The notes beneath the pieces are model-generated. The model had not been told where the DNA came from. It saw only the letters and a program-made list of their open reading frames with translations, and ran no database searches. From an uncultured Lachnospiraceae bacterium (GTDB lineage: Bacteria; Bacillota; Clostridia; Lachnospirales; Lachnospiraceae): a stretch of 6,628 nt of DNA. Position 1 is the first letter of the stretch; each line of letters begins with the position of its first letter. The translations under genes and the position numbers were made by a program. The stretch lies in the NCBI GenBank assembly GCA_910576895.1, contig CAJTJZ010000079.1, positions 5,856-12,483 on the forward strand, in the 5' to 3' direction. Positions 1 to 5,659 of this stretch are shown piece after piece.

Positions 1-2652
1 AAACAAGGTACAGAAGTGACATTAAAAGAGGATACTCTTAATTTTGGAGAAACCTTATCAAAGCTAGCATTTAATCCTGCGGAATTTGTTGATAGTGATG
101 GGAACTTAGTAGAAGGTACACTTACATGGAAAGATGAAGAAATAAAACCAGAAGCAGGAACAAAAAGTGCATTGTGGGTCTTTACTCCAACAAAAATAGA
201 ATATGCTTCGGTAGAAGGCATGGTAGGAATTACAGTGAAGAAGGCAGTCCCTGTGATAGAAAAAGTACCAACGGTAGTAGATAGAGTATACAATCCTTCC
301 ATTACTTTGAAAGATAGTGACTTGATGGGAGGAAATGTAGAGATTGCAGGTATCTGGAGCTGGCAGGATACAGAGATTGTTCCAAGTGTAAATAATAGTG
401 GATATCAGGCAGTATTTACACCAGTAGATGATTCTAATTATGAAACAGTAACGAAAATAATTCCTGTAATAGTAACAAAGGCAACACCTTATATTCAAAC
501 CATTCCTTCTGCATCAGCAATTAATTATGGGGATACCCTTAATGATTCTAGTCTAACAAAAGGAATGGTGCAATATAGTAGTTTAGATAATACAAAAGTG
601 GCAGGAAGTTTTACATGGAAAGATACTTCTATAAAGCCTGTGGTAGCAGACAGTGATAATACAAAGTATCCTATTCTTTTTACTCCTGTTGATGAGATAA
701 ATTATAATTCTATTGAAACGGCAGTAACTTTAACAGTAAATAAAGCAGAAAATGCACCAAATATGCCAGCAAATAAAATGAATGTACCAAATAGTTATAA
801 AAAGGTAAGTGATGTAGAATTGCCAATGGGATGGAGTTGGCAGGATACAGAAAAAGATACTATTCTTGAAGTGGAAAAACCTATCGAAGCAACAGCTATT
901 TATATTGGAGAAGATAAAGATAATTATAAAAATGTAACGGTACTTGTAAATATTATAAGATCAGATTGTGAACATAAAAATACAGAACAAAAGAATATAG
1001 TATCTGCAACTTGTGAAAAAGAAGGTTATACAGGTGATCTTTATTGTAAAGACTGTGGTGTAAAAATAAAATCAGGTATGGTAATTTCTGCAACAGGACA
1101 TAATTATAATCAGGAGATAGCAAATGAAAATACATTAAAATCGGCTGCAACTATATGGAGTGCAGCAGTATATTTTAAAAGCTGTCACTGTGGAGCGATT
1201 AGTAAAACAGAAACATTTTTAAGTGGTGAGCCATTAAGTAATCCAAGTACCCCAACAATATCTACACCATTTGTACCAAATAATGGAAATAATAATAGTT
1301 CTACTGATAAAAATGAAACAAATAATAATAACAATTCTGGAAATAATACAAATAAAGAGGAAAATCCTTCTGATAATGATAATAAACAAGAGGAGGATGT
1401 AACAAAAAAAGTTGTAACAGAAACAAAGCCAGATGGTACAAAGGTAGAAACCGTTACGGAAACAAAGCCAGATGGTGCAAAGATGGAAACTGTTACGGAA
1501 ACAAAATTAGATGGTGTAAAGATAGAAACGATTACAGAAACAAAATTAGATGGTTCTTCAACAGAAACAAAGGAAATTACAACAAGAGATAATAGTGTAA
1601 CATTAAAAACCATTGTAGAAATAAATGCTTCTGGCAGCAGAAATGTGAATGCTATTATATATACTGGTATTTCCAATATAGATAATACCGTAGAGATTCA
1701 AGAAGAATTATTAAATGATATTGCAGAAGAAAGCGAGATAAAAAATGTTATTATTGAAATTACAGATACTACAGTAAAAACAGCAGTTGCCAGCAATAAG
1801 AATATTACTATTAATATCAATATTCCTTCTGTAGAGGGGGTAGGAGTAGAAAAAATTGTATTTAATAAAGATAGTATTTATACTGCAAAAGAAATAGGAA
1901 AAGGATTAATTGTTAAGATTATTGATAGTGATACAGAAGAAATAGAAAATAATTATAAGGTAAAAATTCCTGCAAAACAGTTAGAAAAAATTGATTCATC
2001 TGTAGAAGAAATTAATATTATGATTAAGACAGAGAATGCTGCGAATATTACAAATAATACTATGAAAAATGCAGTTGATAAGATACTAATGAAAAATAAA
2101 GGAAAAAAGAGAAAAACTTGTGTCATATCACTTGCTTCTAATGAAAATATAAATACAGGTATGAAAGTGACTGTTCCTATTACAGAAAAAACTACAATCA
2201 CTCAAGGAAGTAAAGTATATATATACAAATATGATATAAAGACAAAAAAATTGATAGAAACAGCAAATCATAAACAGACAGTAAAAAAAGATGGCTCTAT
2301 TGTCATTGCTGCAACATTGGGAACAGATTATATTGTTTCTGTTAAAAAACTAAAGGGAAACCAGATAGAAACTATGGAAGATGGTATTTCTGTGTCAGTA
2401 AGTAAAGAGAAGATAAAAGTAGGAAAGAAATTAAAAGTAAATATATTATTGCCAGATACGATTAGTACAAAAAATACTTTTGGTACAGAAAAAGCAGTCA
2501 TTGTTTATAAGTCAAGTGATAATAAGATAGTATCAGTTTCAAAAAATGGTATGATTACTGCAAAGAAAAAAGGAGAAGTTTTGATTACAATAACAATAAA
2601 ACTTGCAAGTGGGCAAAAAATAATAAAGAAACAAAAGATTACAGTAAAATAA
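1..2652 (+). CDS. Large multidomain secreted/surface protein, 5'-truncated (Ig-like repeats, Cys/His module, TETK repeats, C-terminal Big_2)
   Basis: The frame is open from base 1 to the TAA at 2650-2652. The first in-frame start-like codon, GTG at 16, has no ribosome site and lies inside a repeat, so the true start and signal peptide are upstream; 883 residues are visible. Four Ig-like repeats occupy about residues 1-80, 81-159, 160-247 and 248-321. Each carries a W-x-D core (TWKDEEIKP, SWQDTEIVP, TWKDTSIKP, SWQDTE), and most have a later FTPxDxxNY-like strand. Residues 323-409 hold Cys/His pairs (CEH, YCKDC, CHCG). An Asn-rich linker follows to about 466, then four 13-residue TETK repeats (473-524). 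Residues 525-793 are an unrecognised beta-rich region, and 794-883 are a Big_2-like domain with a KSSDNKIVSVSKNG core. From memory this order recurs in Lachnospiraceae surface proteins. No LPXTG, SLH or choline-binding motif ends the protein, so attachment is unclear. Likely role: adhesion or scaffold; substrate unknown. It is transcribed separately from the next gene. Confidence 0.93.
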   Translation, partial: KQGTEVTLKEDTLNFGETLSKLAFNPAEFVDSDGNLVEGTLTWKDEEIKPEAGTKSALWVFTPTKIEYASVEGMVGITVKKAVPVIEKVPTVVDRVYNPSITLKDSDLMGGNVEIAGIWSWQDTEIVPSVNNSGYQAVFTPVDDSNYETVTKIIPVIVTKATPYIQTIPSASAINYGDTLNDSSLTKGMVQYSSLDNTKVAGSFTWKDTSIKPVVADSDNTKYPILFTPVDEINYNSIETAVTLTVNKAENAPNMPANKMNVPNSYKKVSDVELPMGWSWQDTEKDTILEVEKPIEATAIYIGEDKDNYKNVTVLVNIIRSDCEHKNTEQKNIVSATCEKEGYTGDLYCKDCGVKIKSGMVISATGHNYNQEIANENTLKSAATIWSAAVYFKSCHCGAISKTETFLSGEPLSNPSTPTISTPFVPNNGNNNSSTDKNETNNNNNSGNNTNKEENPSDNDNKQEEDVTKKVVTETKPDGTKVETVTETKPDGAKMETVTETKLDGVKIETITETKLDGSSTETKEITTRDNSVTLKTIVEINASGSRNVNAIIYTGISNIDNTVEIQEELLNDIAEESEIKNVIIEITDTTVKTAVASNKNITININIPSVEGVGVEKIVFNKDSIYTAKEIGKGLIVKIIDSDTEEIENNYKVKIPAKQLEKIDSSVEEINIMIKTENAANITNNTMKNAVDKILMKNKGKKRKTCVISLASNENINTGMKVTVPITEKTTITQGSKVYIYKYDIKTKKLIETANHKQTVKKDGSIVIAATLGTDYIVSVKKLKGNQIETMEDGISVSVSKEKIKVGKKLKVNILLPDTISTKNTFGTEKAVIVYKSSDNKIVSVSKNGMITAKKKGEVLITITIKLASGQKIIKKQKITVK
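967..1228 (+). other. Cys/His-pair module inside the first gene
   Basis: Residues 323-409 of the visible protein contain CEH, ATC, YCKDCG, ATGH and SCHCG. The first half runs from CEH through EGYTGDLYCKDCG to ATGHNY; the second half ends in SCHCGAISKTETF. The spacing resembles zinc-ribbon-like CxxC pairs that recur in extracellular proteins of gut Clostridia. Metal binding is inferred, not shown. From memory, relatives often have a Cys in the second half where this protein has Ile (codon 1153-1155, in SAATIWSAAV). If so, one potential ligand is missing. Confidence 0.6.
1417..1572 (+). repeat. Four 39-bp tandem repeats coding for TETKxDGxKxETx
   Basis: Units start at 1417, 1456, 1495 and 1534, an exact 39-base period. 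They encode TETKPDGTKVETV, TETKPDGAKMETV, TETKLDGVKIETI and a decayed TETKLDGSSTETK. The repeats follow the Asn-rich linker and precede the C-terminal beta-rich region, so they probably form an extended Thr/Lys/Glu-rich spacer. Frame is preserved because the period is 13 codons. Confidence 0.9.
2380..2649 (+). other. C-terminal Big_2-like domain of the first gene
   Basis: Visible residues 794-883 show the usual Big_2 pattern: a KIKVGKKLKVNI strand, then YKSSDNKIVSVSKNGMITAK, then KGEVLITITI and a closing KQKITVK strand directly before the stop. Big_2 domains are Ig-fold modules common in bacterial surface proteins. The family call rests on this pattern alone. Lysine content is high, as in the matching domains at the N-terminus of the next gene. 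Confidence 0.8.
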
Positions 2653-2691
2653 ATGCTTTGTTGAAATATTTTGTAAAAGATTAAAAAAATG

Positions 2692-2737
2692 AGCTGTTGT
2701 TTTAACGATTCAGAAATCGTAAGACAACAGCTTTTTT
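2692..2737 (+). terminator. Rho-independent terminator after the first gene
   Basis: AGCTGTTGT at 2692-2700 pairs with ACAACAGCT at 2724-2732. The inner arms ACGATT (2705-2710) and AATCGT (2715-2720) close on a CAGA loop. TTT (2701-2703) against AAG (2721-2723) joins the two blocks, with one bulged A at 2704. A run of T (2732-2737) and a further T-rich stretch (2744-2755) follow. A run of seven A lies just upstream (2683-2689), so the hairpin could also stop transcription from the opposite strand. It starts 39 bases after the stop codon. Confidence 0.92.
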
Positions 2738-2823
2738 GATGTCTTTTTTTATTTTTGAAATATTTATGATTTGTAATATATATTTTTATATGATTGTGAA
2801 AAATGGACTATAAAAAGACAAAA

Positions 2824-2850
2824 TTTCGTAAAGTATGTCACTCTACGAAA
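2824..2850. repeat. Inverted repeat / hairpin in the intergenic region
   Basis: TTTCGTA (2824-2830) is matched by TACGAAA (2844-2850). Inside, after one A/C mismatch, AGT (2832-2834) pairs with ACT (2840-2842) around the loop ATGTC. That gives 10 pairs out of 11. On the + strand it is followed by A residues, so it is not a + strand terminator. Read on the - strand it is followed by TTTTGTCTTTTT and could act as a weak terminator. It could equally be a regulator binding site. Confidence 0.6.
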
Positions 2851-2905
2851 AAAAGTAATTATAAACTATAATTTTGCAATAATATTGTGTCACTTTTAAG
2901 GTAAG

Positions 2906-2923
2906 ATTATTCAATAGAATAAT
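2906..2923. repeat. Small perfect inverted repeat
   Basis: ATTATTC (2906-2912) and GAATAAT (2917-2923) are perfect arms around AATA. The dyad lies five bases upstream of the weak -35 candidate at 2929. In AT-rich DNA a 7-bp dyad can arise by chance, so an operator role is only a possibility. Confidence 0.4.
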
Positions 2924-2928
2924 TAAAG

Positions 2929-2956
2929 TTGTTTTATATATCGTTTATTTTATTAT
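2929..2956 (+). promoter_or_regulatory. Weak sigma-A-type promoter candidate for the 3110 gene
   Basis: TTGTTT (2929-2934) and TATTAT (2951-2956) are separated by 16 bases. Each hexamer has four or five matches to the consensus TTGACA and TATAAT. If it is used, the leader would be about 145 bases. The surrounding sequence is so AT-rich that chance matches are expected. Confidence 0.25.
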
Positions 2957-3095
2957 ATATGAAATAAACTTGATTGGAGGTGTATAGTTTTAACAAGTAA
3001 ATAAAATTTAAAAAGTAAATAACATAGTTTTTATGACTTATAAGTTATATATTTCAAAATATGTAGTTATTAAAAATTATGATTTTGTAGGATTT

Positions 3096-3102
3096 AAGGA
3101 GG
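3096..3102 (+). promoter_or_regulatory. Ribosome binding site of the 3110 gene
   Basis: AAGGAGG lies 7 bases before ATG 3110. This is close to ideal strength and spacing, and it fixes the start ahead of a signal peptide. Confidence 0.93.
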
Positions 3103-3109
3103 AAAATTC

Positions 3110-5644
3110 ATGAGAAATAGGAAATTAATGAAAGGTATGACAGCAATTCTTGCTGCATCCATTTCTATGACTTCTATGCCAGTTTTTGCTAAAACATCTA
3201 AAACAAAACTTTCTGTATCAAATTGTATTATTTCAAAAGGTGATAAATTTGATTTAGATATGATAGGGATGAAAGAAACAAAGGGAAAGTATCAGGTTTC
3301 AAATAAGAAAGTTGCGAAAATTACAAACAAGGGTATTATAACAGCAAAACGTGTTGGCAAATTAAAAGCTATTTGGAAAAAGGACAAGAAAAAATATGTT
3401 TGTAATGTAAAAATAGTAAAAGCTCCAACAGTTAGCAAATCTAAAATAACATTAACAGAGGGTAAGAAAGCAAAAATATCTGTAGTTAAATATGGAAATT
3501 CTAAATTGAAAGTAAAATGGATTTCAAAGAATAAGAAAATTGCAAAAGTTACAAATGGAAAAATAACAGGTATTTCAAAAGGTACAACAACAATAATAGC
3601 TAAAATTCAAGGAAATAAAAAAGTATATGAAAAAACTATTAAAGTTGTAGTAAAAGAGGCGAAAATTGATACCAATATAAATGATGTAAATTCAGATAAT
3701 CAAAATACTACTACAATAAAACCAGATGGTACAGAGCCAGAAAATACAATATCAGAAACACCAAAAAAAGATGATACATTAGATAAATCAGAAAATAATA
3801 ATCCTAATAAAGATACGGTTACTAATACAAACAATGGTGGTAGTAATAATAATTGGAGTGGCAATAATACAGGAAATATACCTAATAAACCATCACCGGG
3901 AGAAGTAGTTAAGCCGGAGCTGCCAACAGGAGGGGCAATTGAACCAGAGAAACCAGAAGTGCCAACAGGAGGGGCAATTGAACCAGAGAAGCCAGAAATA
4001 CCAACAGGAGGAGCAATTGAACCAGAGAAACCGGAAATACCAACAGGAGGAGCAATTGAACCAGAGAAACCAGAAGTGCCAACAGGAGGAGCAATTGAAC
4101 CAGAAAAGCCAGAGAAAAATGAAAACGATGTTAAAGCATTACAGGAGTTAATTAAAAAACAGAAGCAAAAAGGAGCAAATGTAAGTGAAGATATAAATAA
4201 TGCTCAATATATATGGGAAGAAAATAGATTAGTAGGCATTCATTGGGCAAATGTAGGATTAGTAGAAGACGAGGGTGAGGAAGATGAAATTTCTTTTGCA
4301 GATTTGCCAGAATTGAAGGAATTAGATTGCAGCAATAATAACTTAACAAAATTGCCAAAGTTTTATACAAATCCAGATACAGAGGAGAATACAACATTAA
4401 AGATATTAAATTGTAGTAATAATGTGTTAGATTCTTTAGATGTAAGTAAGTTAATTGAATTAGAAAAGTTAATACTTTTGAATAACAAAGGAGAATTAGC
4501 AAAACTGGATTTAAGAAATAATCCAAAATTATCAAAAGATACCGTAGAATGTGAATCAGATGTGAATATAATTTGGAAAGATGAAGATGCATTAAGAATA
4601 TTGATTAAAGAACAAAGAGAAAAGGAAGCAAATGTAAGTGAAGATATAAACAGTGAGCAATATAAATGGGAAGGAGATAGATTAGTAGGCATTTATTGGG
4701 CAGATGTAGGGCTAGAAGATGATGAGGAGAATGAAATTTCTTTTGCAGATTTGCTAGAATTGAAGGAATTAGATTGCAGCAATAATAGTTTAATAAAATT
4801 ACCAAAGTTTTATACGAACCAAGATACTGGAGAGAATACAACATTAAAGATGTTAAATTGTAGTAACAATCCACTAAATTCATTAGATTCATTAGATGTA
4901 AGTAGCTTGACTGTGTTGGAAGAACTAAACTGTAGTGATAATAATTTAATAGGATTACCAGAAATTTATATAAATCCAGATACCGGAGAGAATACAACAC
5001 TAAAGATATTAAATTGCAGTAACAATCAATTAGATTCATTAGATGTAAGTATGTTGACTATGTTGGAAGAATTAGATTGCAGTAGTAATGGATTAACAGA
5101 GTTACTAGAGATTTATACAAATCCAGATATCGGAGAGAATACAACATTAAAAGTATTAAATTGCAGTAACAATCAATTAGATTCATTAGATGTAAGTATG
5201 TTGACTATGTTGGAAAAATTAGATTGCAGTAGTAATGGATTAACAGAGCTACCAGAGATTTATGCAAATCCAGATACCGAAGAAAATACAACATTAAAAG
5301 TATTAAATTGCAGTAATAATCAATTAGGTTTATTAGATGTAAATATCTTGACTGTGTTGGAAGAATTAGATTGTAGTTGTAATGAATTAACAGAGTTAAC
5401 AGAGTTTTATACAAATCCAGATACAGGAGAGAATACAACATTAAAGGTATTAAATTGTAGTAACAATCAATTAGATTCATTAGATGTAAGTATGTTGACA
5501 ATGTTAGAGAAATTTATTCTTCAAGACAATGGAGGAGAGCTAGAAGAAGTTGATTTAAGTAATAATCCAAAATTATCAAAAGACAATGATAGCGTGGATT
5601 GTGATTTAGAAATAATTTGGTATGGTGAAGAAGATATTGAGTAA
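3110..5644 (+). CDS. Secreted protein with N-terminal Big_2-like domains, Pro/Glu repeat stalk and duplicated Cys-type LRR modules
   Basis: This 844-residue protein is complete. Residues 1-27 are a signal peptide (basic start, AILAASISM core, likely cut after PVFA). Two Big_2-like Ig domains follow at about 33-104 and 106-184; both show the S(N/K)KK(V/I)AK(I/V)TN(K)G core. They are very basic: by hand count 43 Lys and 1 Arg against 8 Asp/Glu in residues 28-184. An Asn/Thr-rich linker (185-271) leads to five PTGGAIEPEKPE(V/I) units (272-336). Residues 340-490 and 491-844 are two copies of one LRR module, with repeats such as LKVLNCSNNQL and LEELDCSSNGL. Copy 2 is enlarged by four 49-residue units (595-790). 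The C-terminus ends in EEDIE with no LPXTG, SLH or membrane anchor. The module resembles LRR domains of gut Clostridia that bind proteins, but the ligand is unknown. It is followed 15 bases later by another LRR gene, so the two are likely one operon. Confidence 0.96.
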   Translation: MRNRKLMKGMTAILAASISMTSMPVFAKTSKTKLSVSNCIISKGDKFDLDMIGMKETKGKYQVSNKKVAKITNKGIITAKRVGKLKAIWKKDKKKYVCNVKIVKAPTVSKSKITLTEGKKAKISVVKYGNSKLKVKWISKNKKIAKVTNGKITGISKGTTTIIAKIQGNKKVYEKTIKVVVKEAKIDTNINDVNSDNQNTTTIKPDGTEPENTISETPKKDDTLDKSENNNPNKDTVTNTNNGGSNNNWSGNNTGNIPNKPSPGEVVKPELPTGGAIEPEKPEVPTGGAIEPEKPEIPTGGAIEPEKPEIPTGGAIEPEKPEVPTGGAIEPEKPEKNENDVKALQELIKKQKQKGANVSEDINNAQYIWEENRLVGIHWANVGLVEDEGEEDEISFADLPELKELDCSNNNLTKLPKFYTNPDTEENTTLKILNCSNNVLDSLDVSKLIELEKLILLNNKGELAKLDLRNNPKLSKDTVECESDVNIIWKDEDALRILIKEQREKEANVSEDINSEQYKWEGDRLVGIYWADVGLEDDEENEISFADLLELKELDCSNNSLIKLPKFYTNQDTGENTTLKMLNCSNNPLNSLDSLDVSSLTVLEELNCSDNNLIGLPEIYINPDTGENTTLKILNCSNNQLDSLDVSMLTMLEELDCSSNGLTELLEIYTNPDIGENTTLKVLNCSNNQLDSLDVSMLTMLEKLDCSSNGLTELPEIYANPDTEENTTLKVLNCSNNQLGLLDVNILTVLEELDCSCNELTELTEFYTNPDTGENTTLKVLNCSNNQLDSLDVSMLTMLEKFILQDNGGELEEVDLSNNPKLSKDNDSVDCDLEIIWYGEEDIE
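3923..4117 (+). repeat. Five 39-bp tandem repeats coding for PTGGAIEPEKPE(V/I/K)
   Basis: Units start at 3923, 3962, 4001, 4040 and 4079. They differ at only a few bases, such as ggg/gga in the Gly codon and the final Val/Ile/Lys codon. Residues 272-336 therefore form a regular Pro/Glu stalk between the linker and the LRR modules. Such Pro-rich segments commonly cross or extend beyond the cell wall. The high identity makes gain or loss of units likely. Open frames on the other strand and in the +1 frame here are by-products of the repeat. Confidence 0.97.
4127..4579 (+). repeat. LRR module copy 1 (residues 340-490)
   Basis: The module has a helical-looking cap (ALQELIKKQ, then ANVSEDIN, then a W followed by RLVGIHWANVGL). 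Next come LRRs with LDCSNNNL and LNCSNNVL cores, then a closing segment with LDLRNNPKLSKD and NIIWKDE. It is repeated from 4580, where residues 491 onward match segment by segment, including the cap ANVSEDIN, RLVGIYWADVGL and the closing NNPKLSKD. The start-to-start distance is 453 bases. Confidence 0.9.
4580..5641 (+). repeat. LRR module copy 2, internally expanded (residues 491-844)
   Basis: It has the same cap and the same closing segment (DLSNNPKLSKD, EIIWYGEE) as copy 1. Between the first LRRs and the closing part lie four extra 49-residue units. The two caps stay closely similar at the nucleotide level, for example the shared stretch GCAAATGTAAGTGAAGATAT near 4175 and 4627. This points to an in-gene duplication followed by expansion of only one copy. 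Confidence 0.9.
4892..5479 (+). repeat. Four 147-bp tandem LRR units
   Basis: Units start at 4892, 5039, 5186 and 5333, exactly 147 bases apart; a fifth begins at 5480 and diverges into the closing segment. Each unit encodes 49 residues holding two LRRs: a 21-residue type (LDVSMLTMLEELDCSSNGL...) and a 28-residue type with a Y-x-N-PD-x-x-ENTT insertion before LKVLNCSNNQL. By eye, units 2 and 3 differ at about 10 of 147 bases, and about 7 of those change the amino acid. Copy number could change by recombination without breaking the frame. Confidence 0.95.
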
Positions 5645-5647
5645 ATT

Positions 5648-5653
5648 AGGAGG
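5648..5653 (+). promoter_or_regulatory. Ribosome binding site of the 5660 gene
   Basis: AGGAGG lies 6 bases before ATG 5660 and 4 bases after the previous stop codon. This fixes the start and supports co-transcription, as no terminator or promoter fits in the 15-base gap. Confidence 0.93.
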
Positions 5654-5659
5654 TAAATT

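Larger units (their letters stand above)
2653..3109. other. 457-bp non-coding intergenic region
   Basis: After the terminator the region is very AT-rich and holds no convincing gene. It contains a near-perfect dyad at 2824-2850, a smaller dyad at 2906-2923, the palindrome ACTTATAAGT at 3036-3045, and the direct repeat AAGTAAATAA at 2995-3004 and 3013-3022. ATAGTTTT also occurs twice (2984-2991 and 3024-3031). TGTCACT occurs at 2836-2842 and 2888-2894. Only a weak promoter candidate could be picked. The promoter of the 3110 gene, and possibly a long 5' leader, should lie here. No riboswitch or known RNA family was recognised by eye. Confidence 0.7.

Noticed and set aside
16..18. GTG as the start of the first gene
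   Set aside because: The frame is open through base 1, no ribosome site precedes it, and the protein begins in the middle of an Ig-like repeat without a signal peptide.
1185..1676. Long - strand open frame opposite the first gene
   Set aside because: It mirrors the Asn-rich linker and TETK repeats; no ribosome site and no sensible protein features.
2803..2871. Possible 22-residue basic peptide starting at ATG 2803
   Set aside because: No ribosome site precedes it, and it overlaps the inverted repeat at 2824-2850. A chance open frame is more likely.
2653..3109. Riboswitch or invertible promoter in the intergenic region
   Set aside because: No conserved riboswitch core could be recognised, and no long inverted repeats flank a promoter-sized segment. 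The dyads are short and local.
3920..3934. LPTGG inside the 844-residue protein, resembling a sortase signal
   Set aside because: It does not fit LPXTG, is internal rather than C-terminal, and is not followed by a hydrophobic segment and basic tail.
3909..4094. Open frame on the - strand rich in Leu
   Set aside because: It is created by the 39-bp repeat, whose length is a multiple of three, so all frames stay open. It has no ribosome site and would oppose a clear secreted-protein gene.
3939..4151. Open frame in the +1 frame (NQRNQKCQQE repeats)
   Set aside because: Again a by-product of the repeat; no ribosome site, and the reading frame of the 3110 gene is supported by domains along its whole length.
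3923..5479. CRISPR array
   Set aside because: The regular repeats are contiguous and protein-coding with no unique spacers, and the periods (39 and 147) keep the reading frame.
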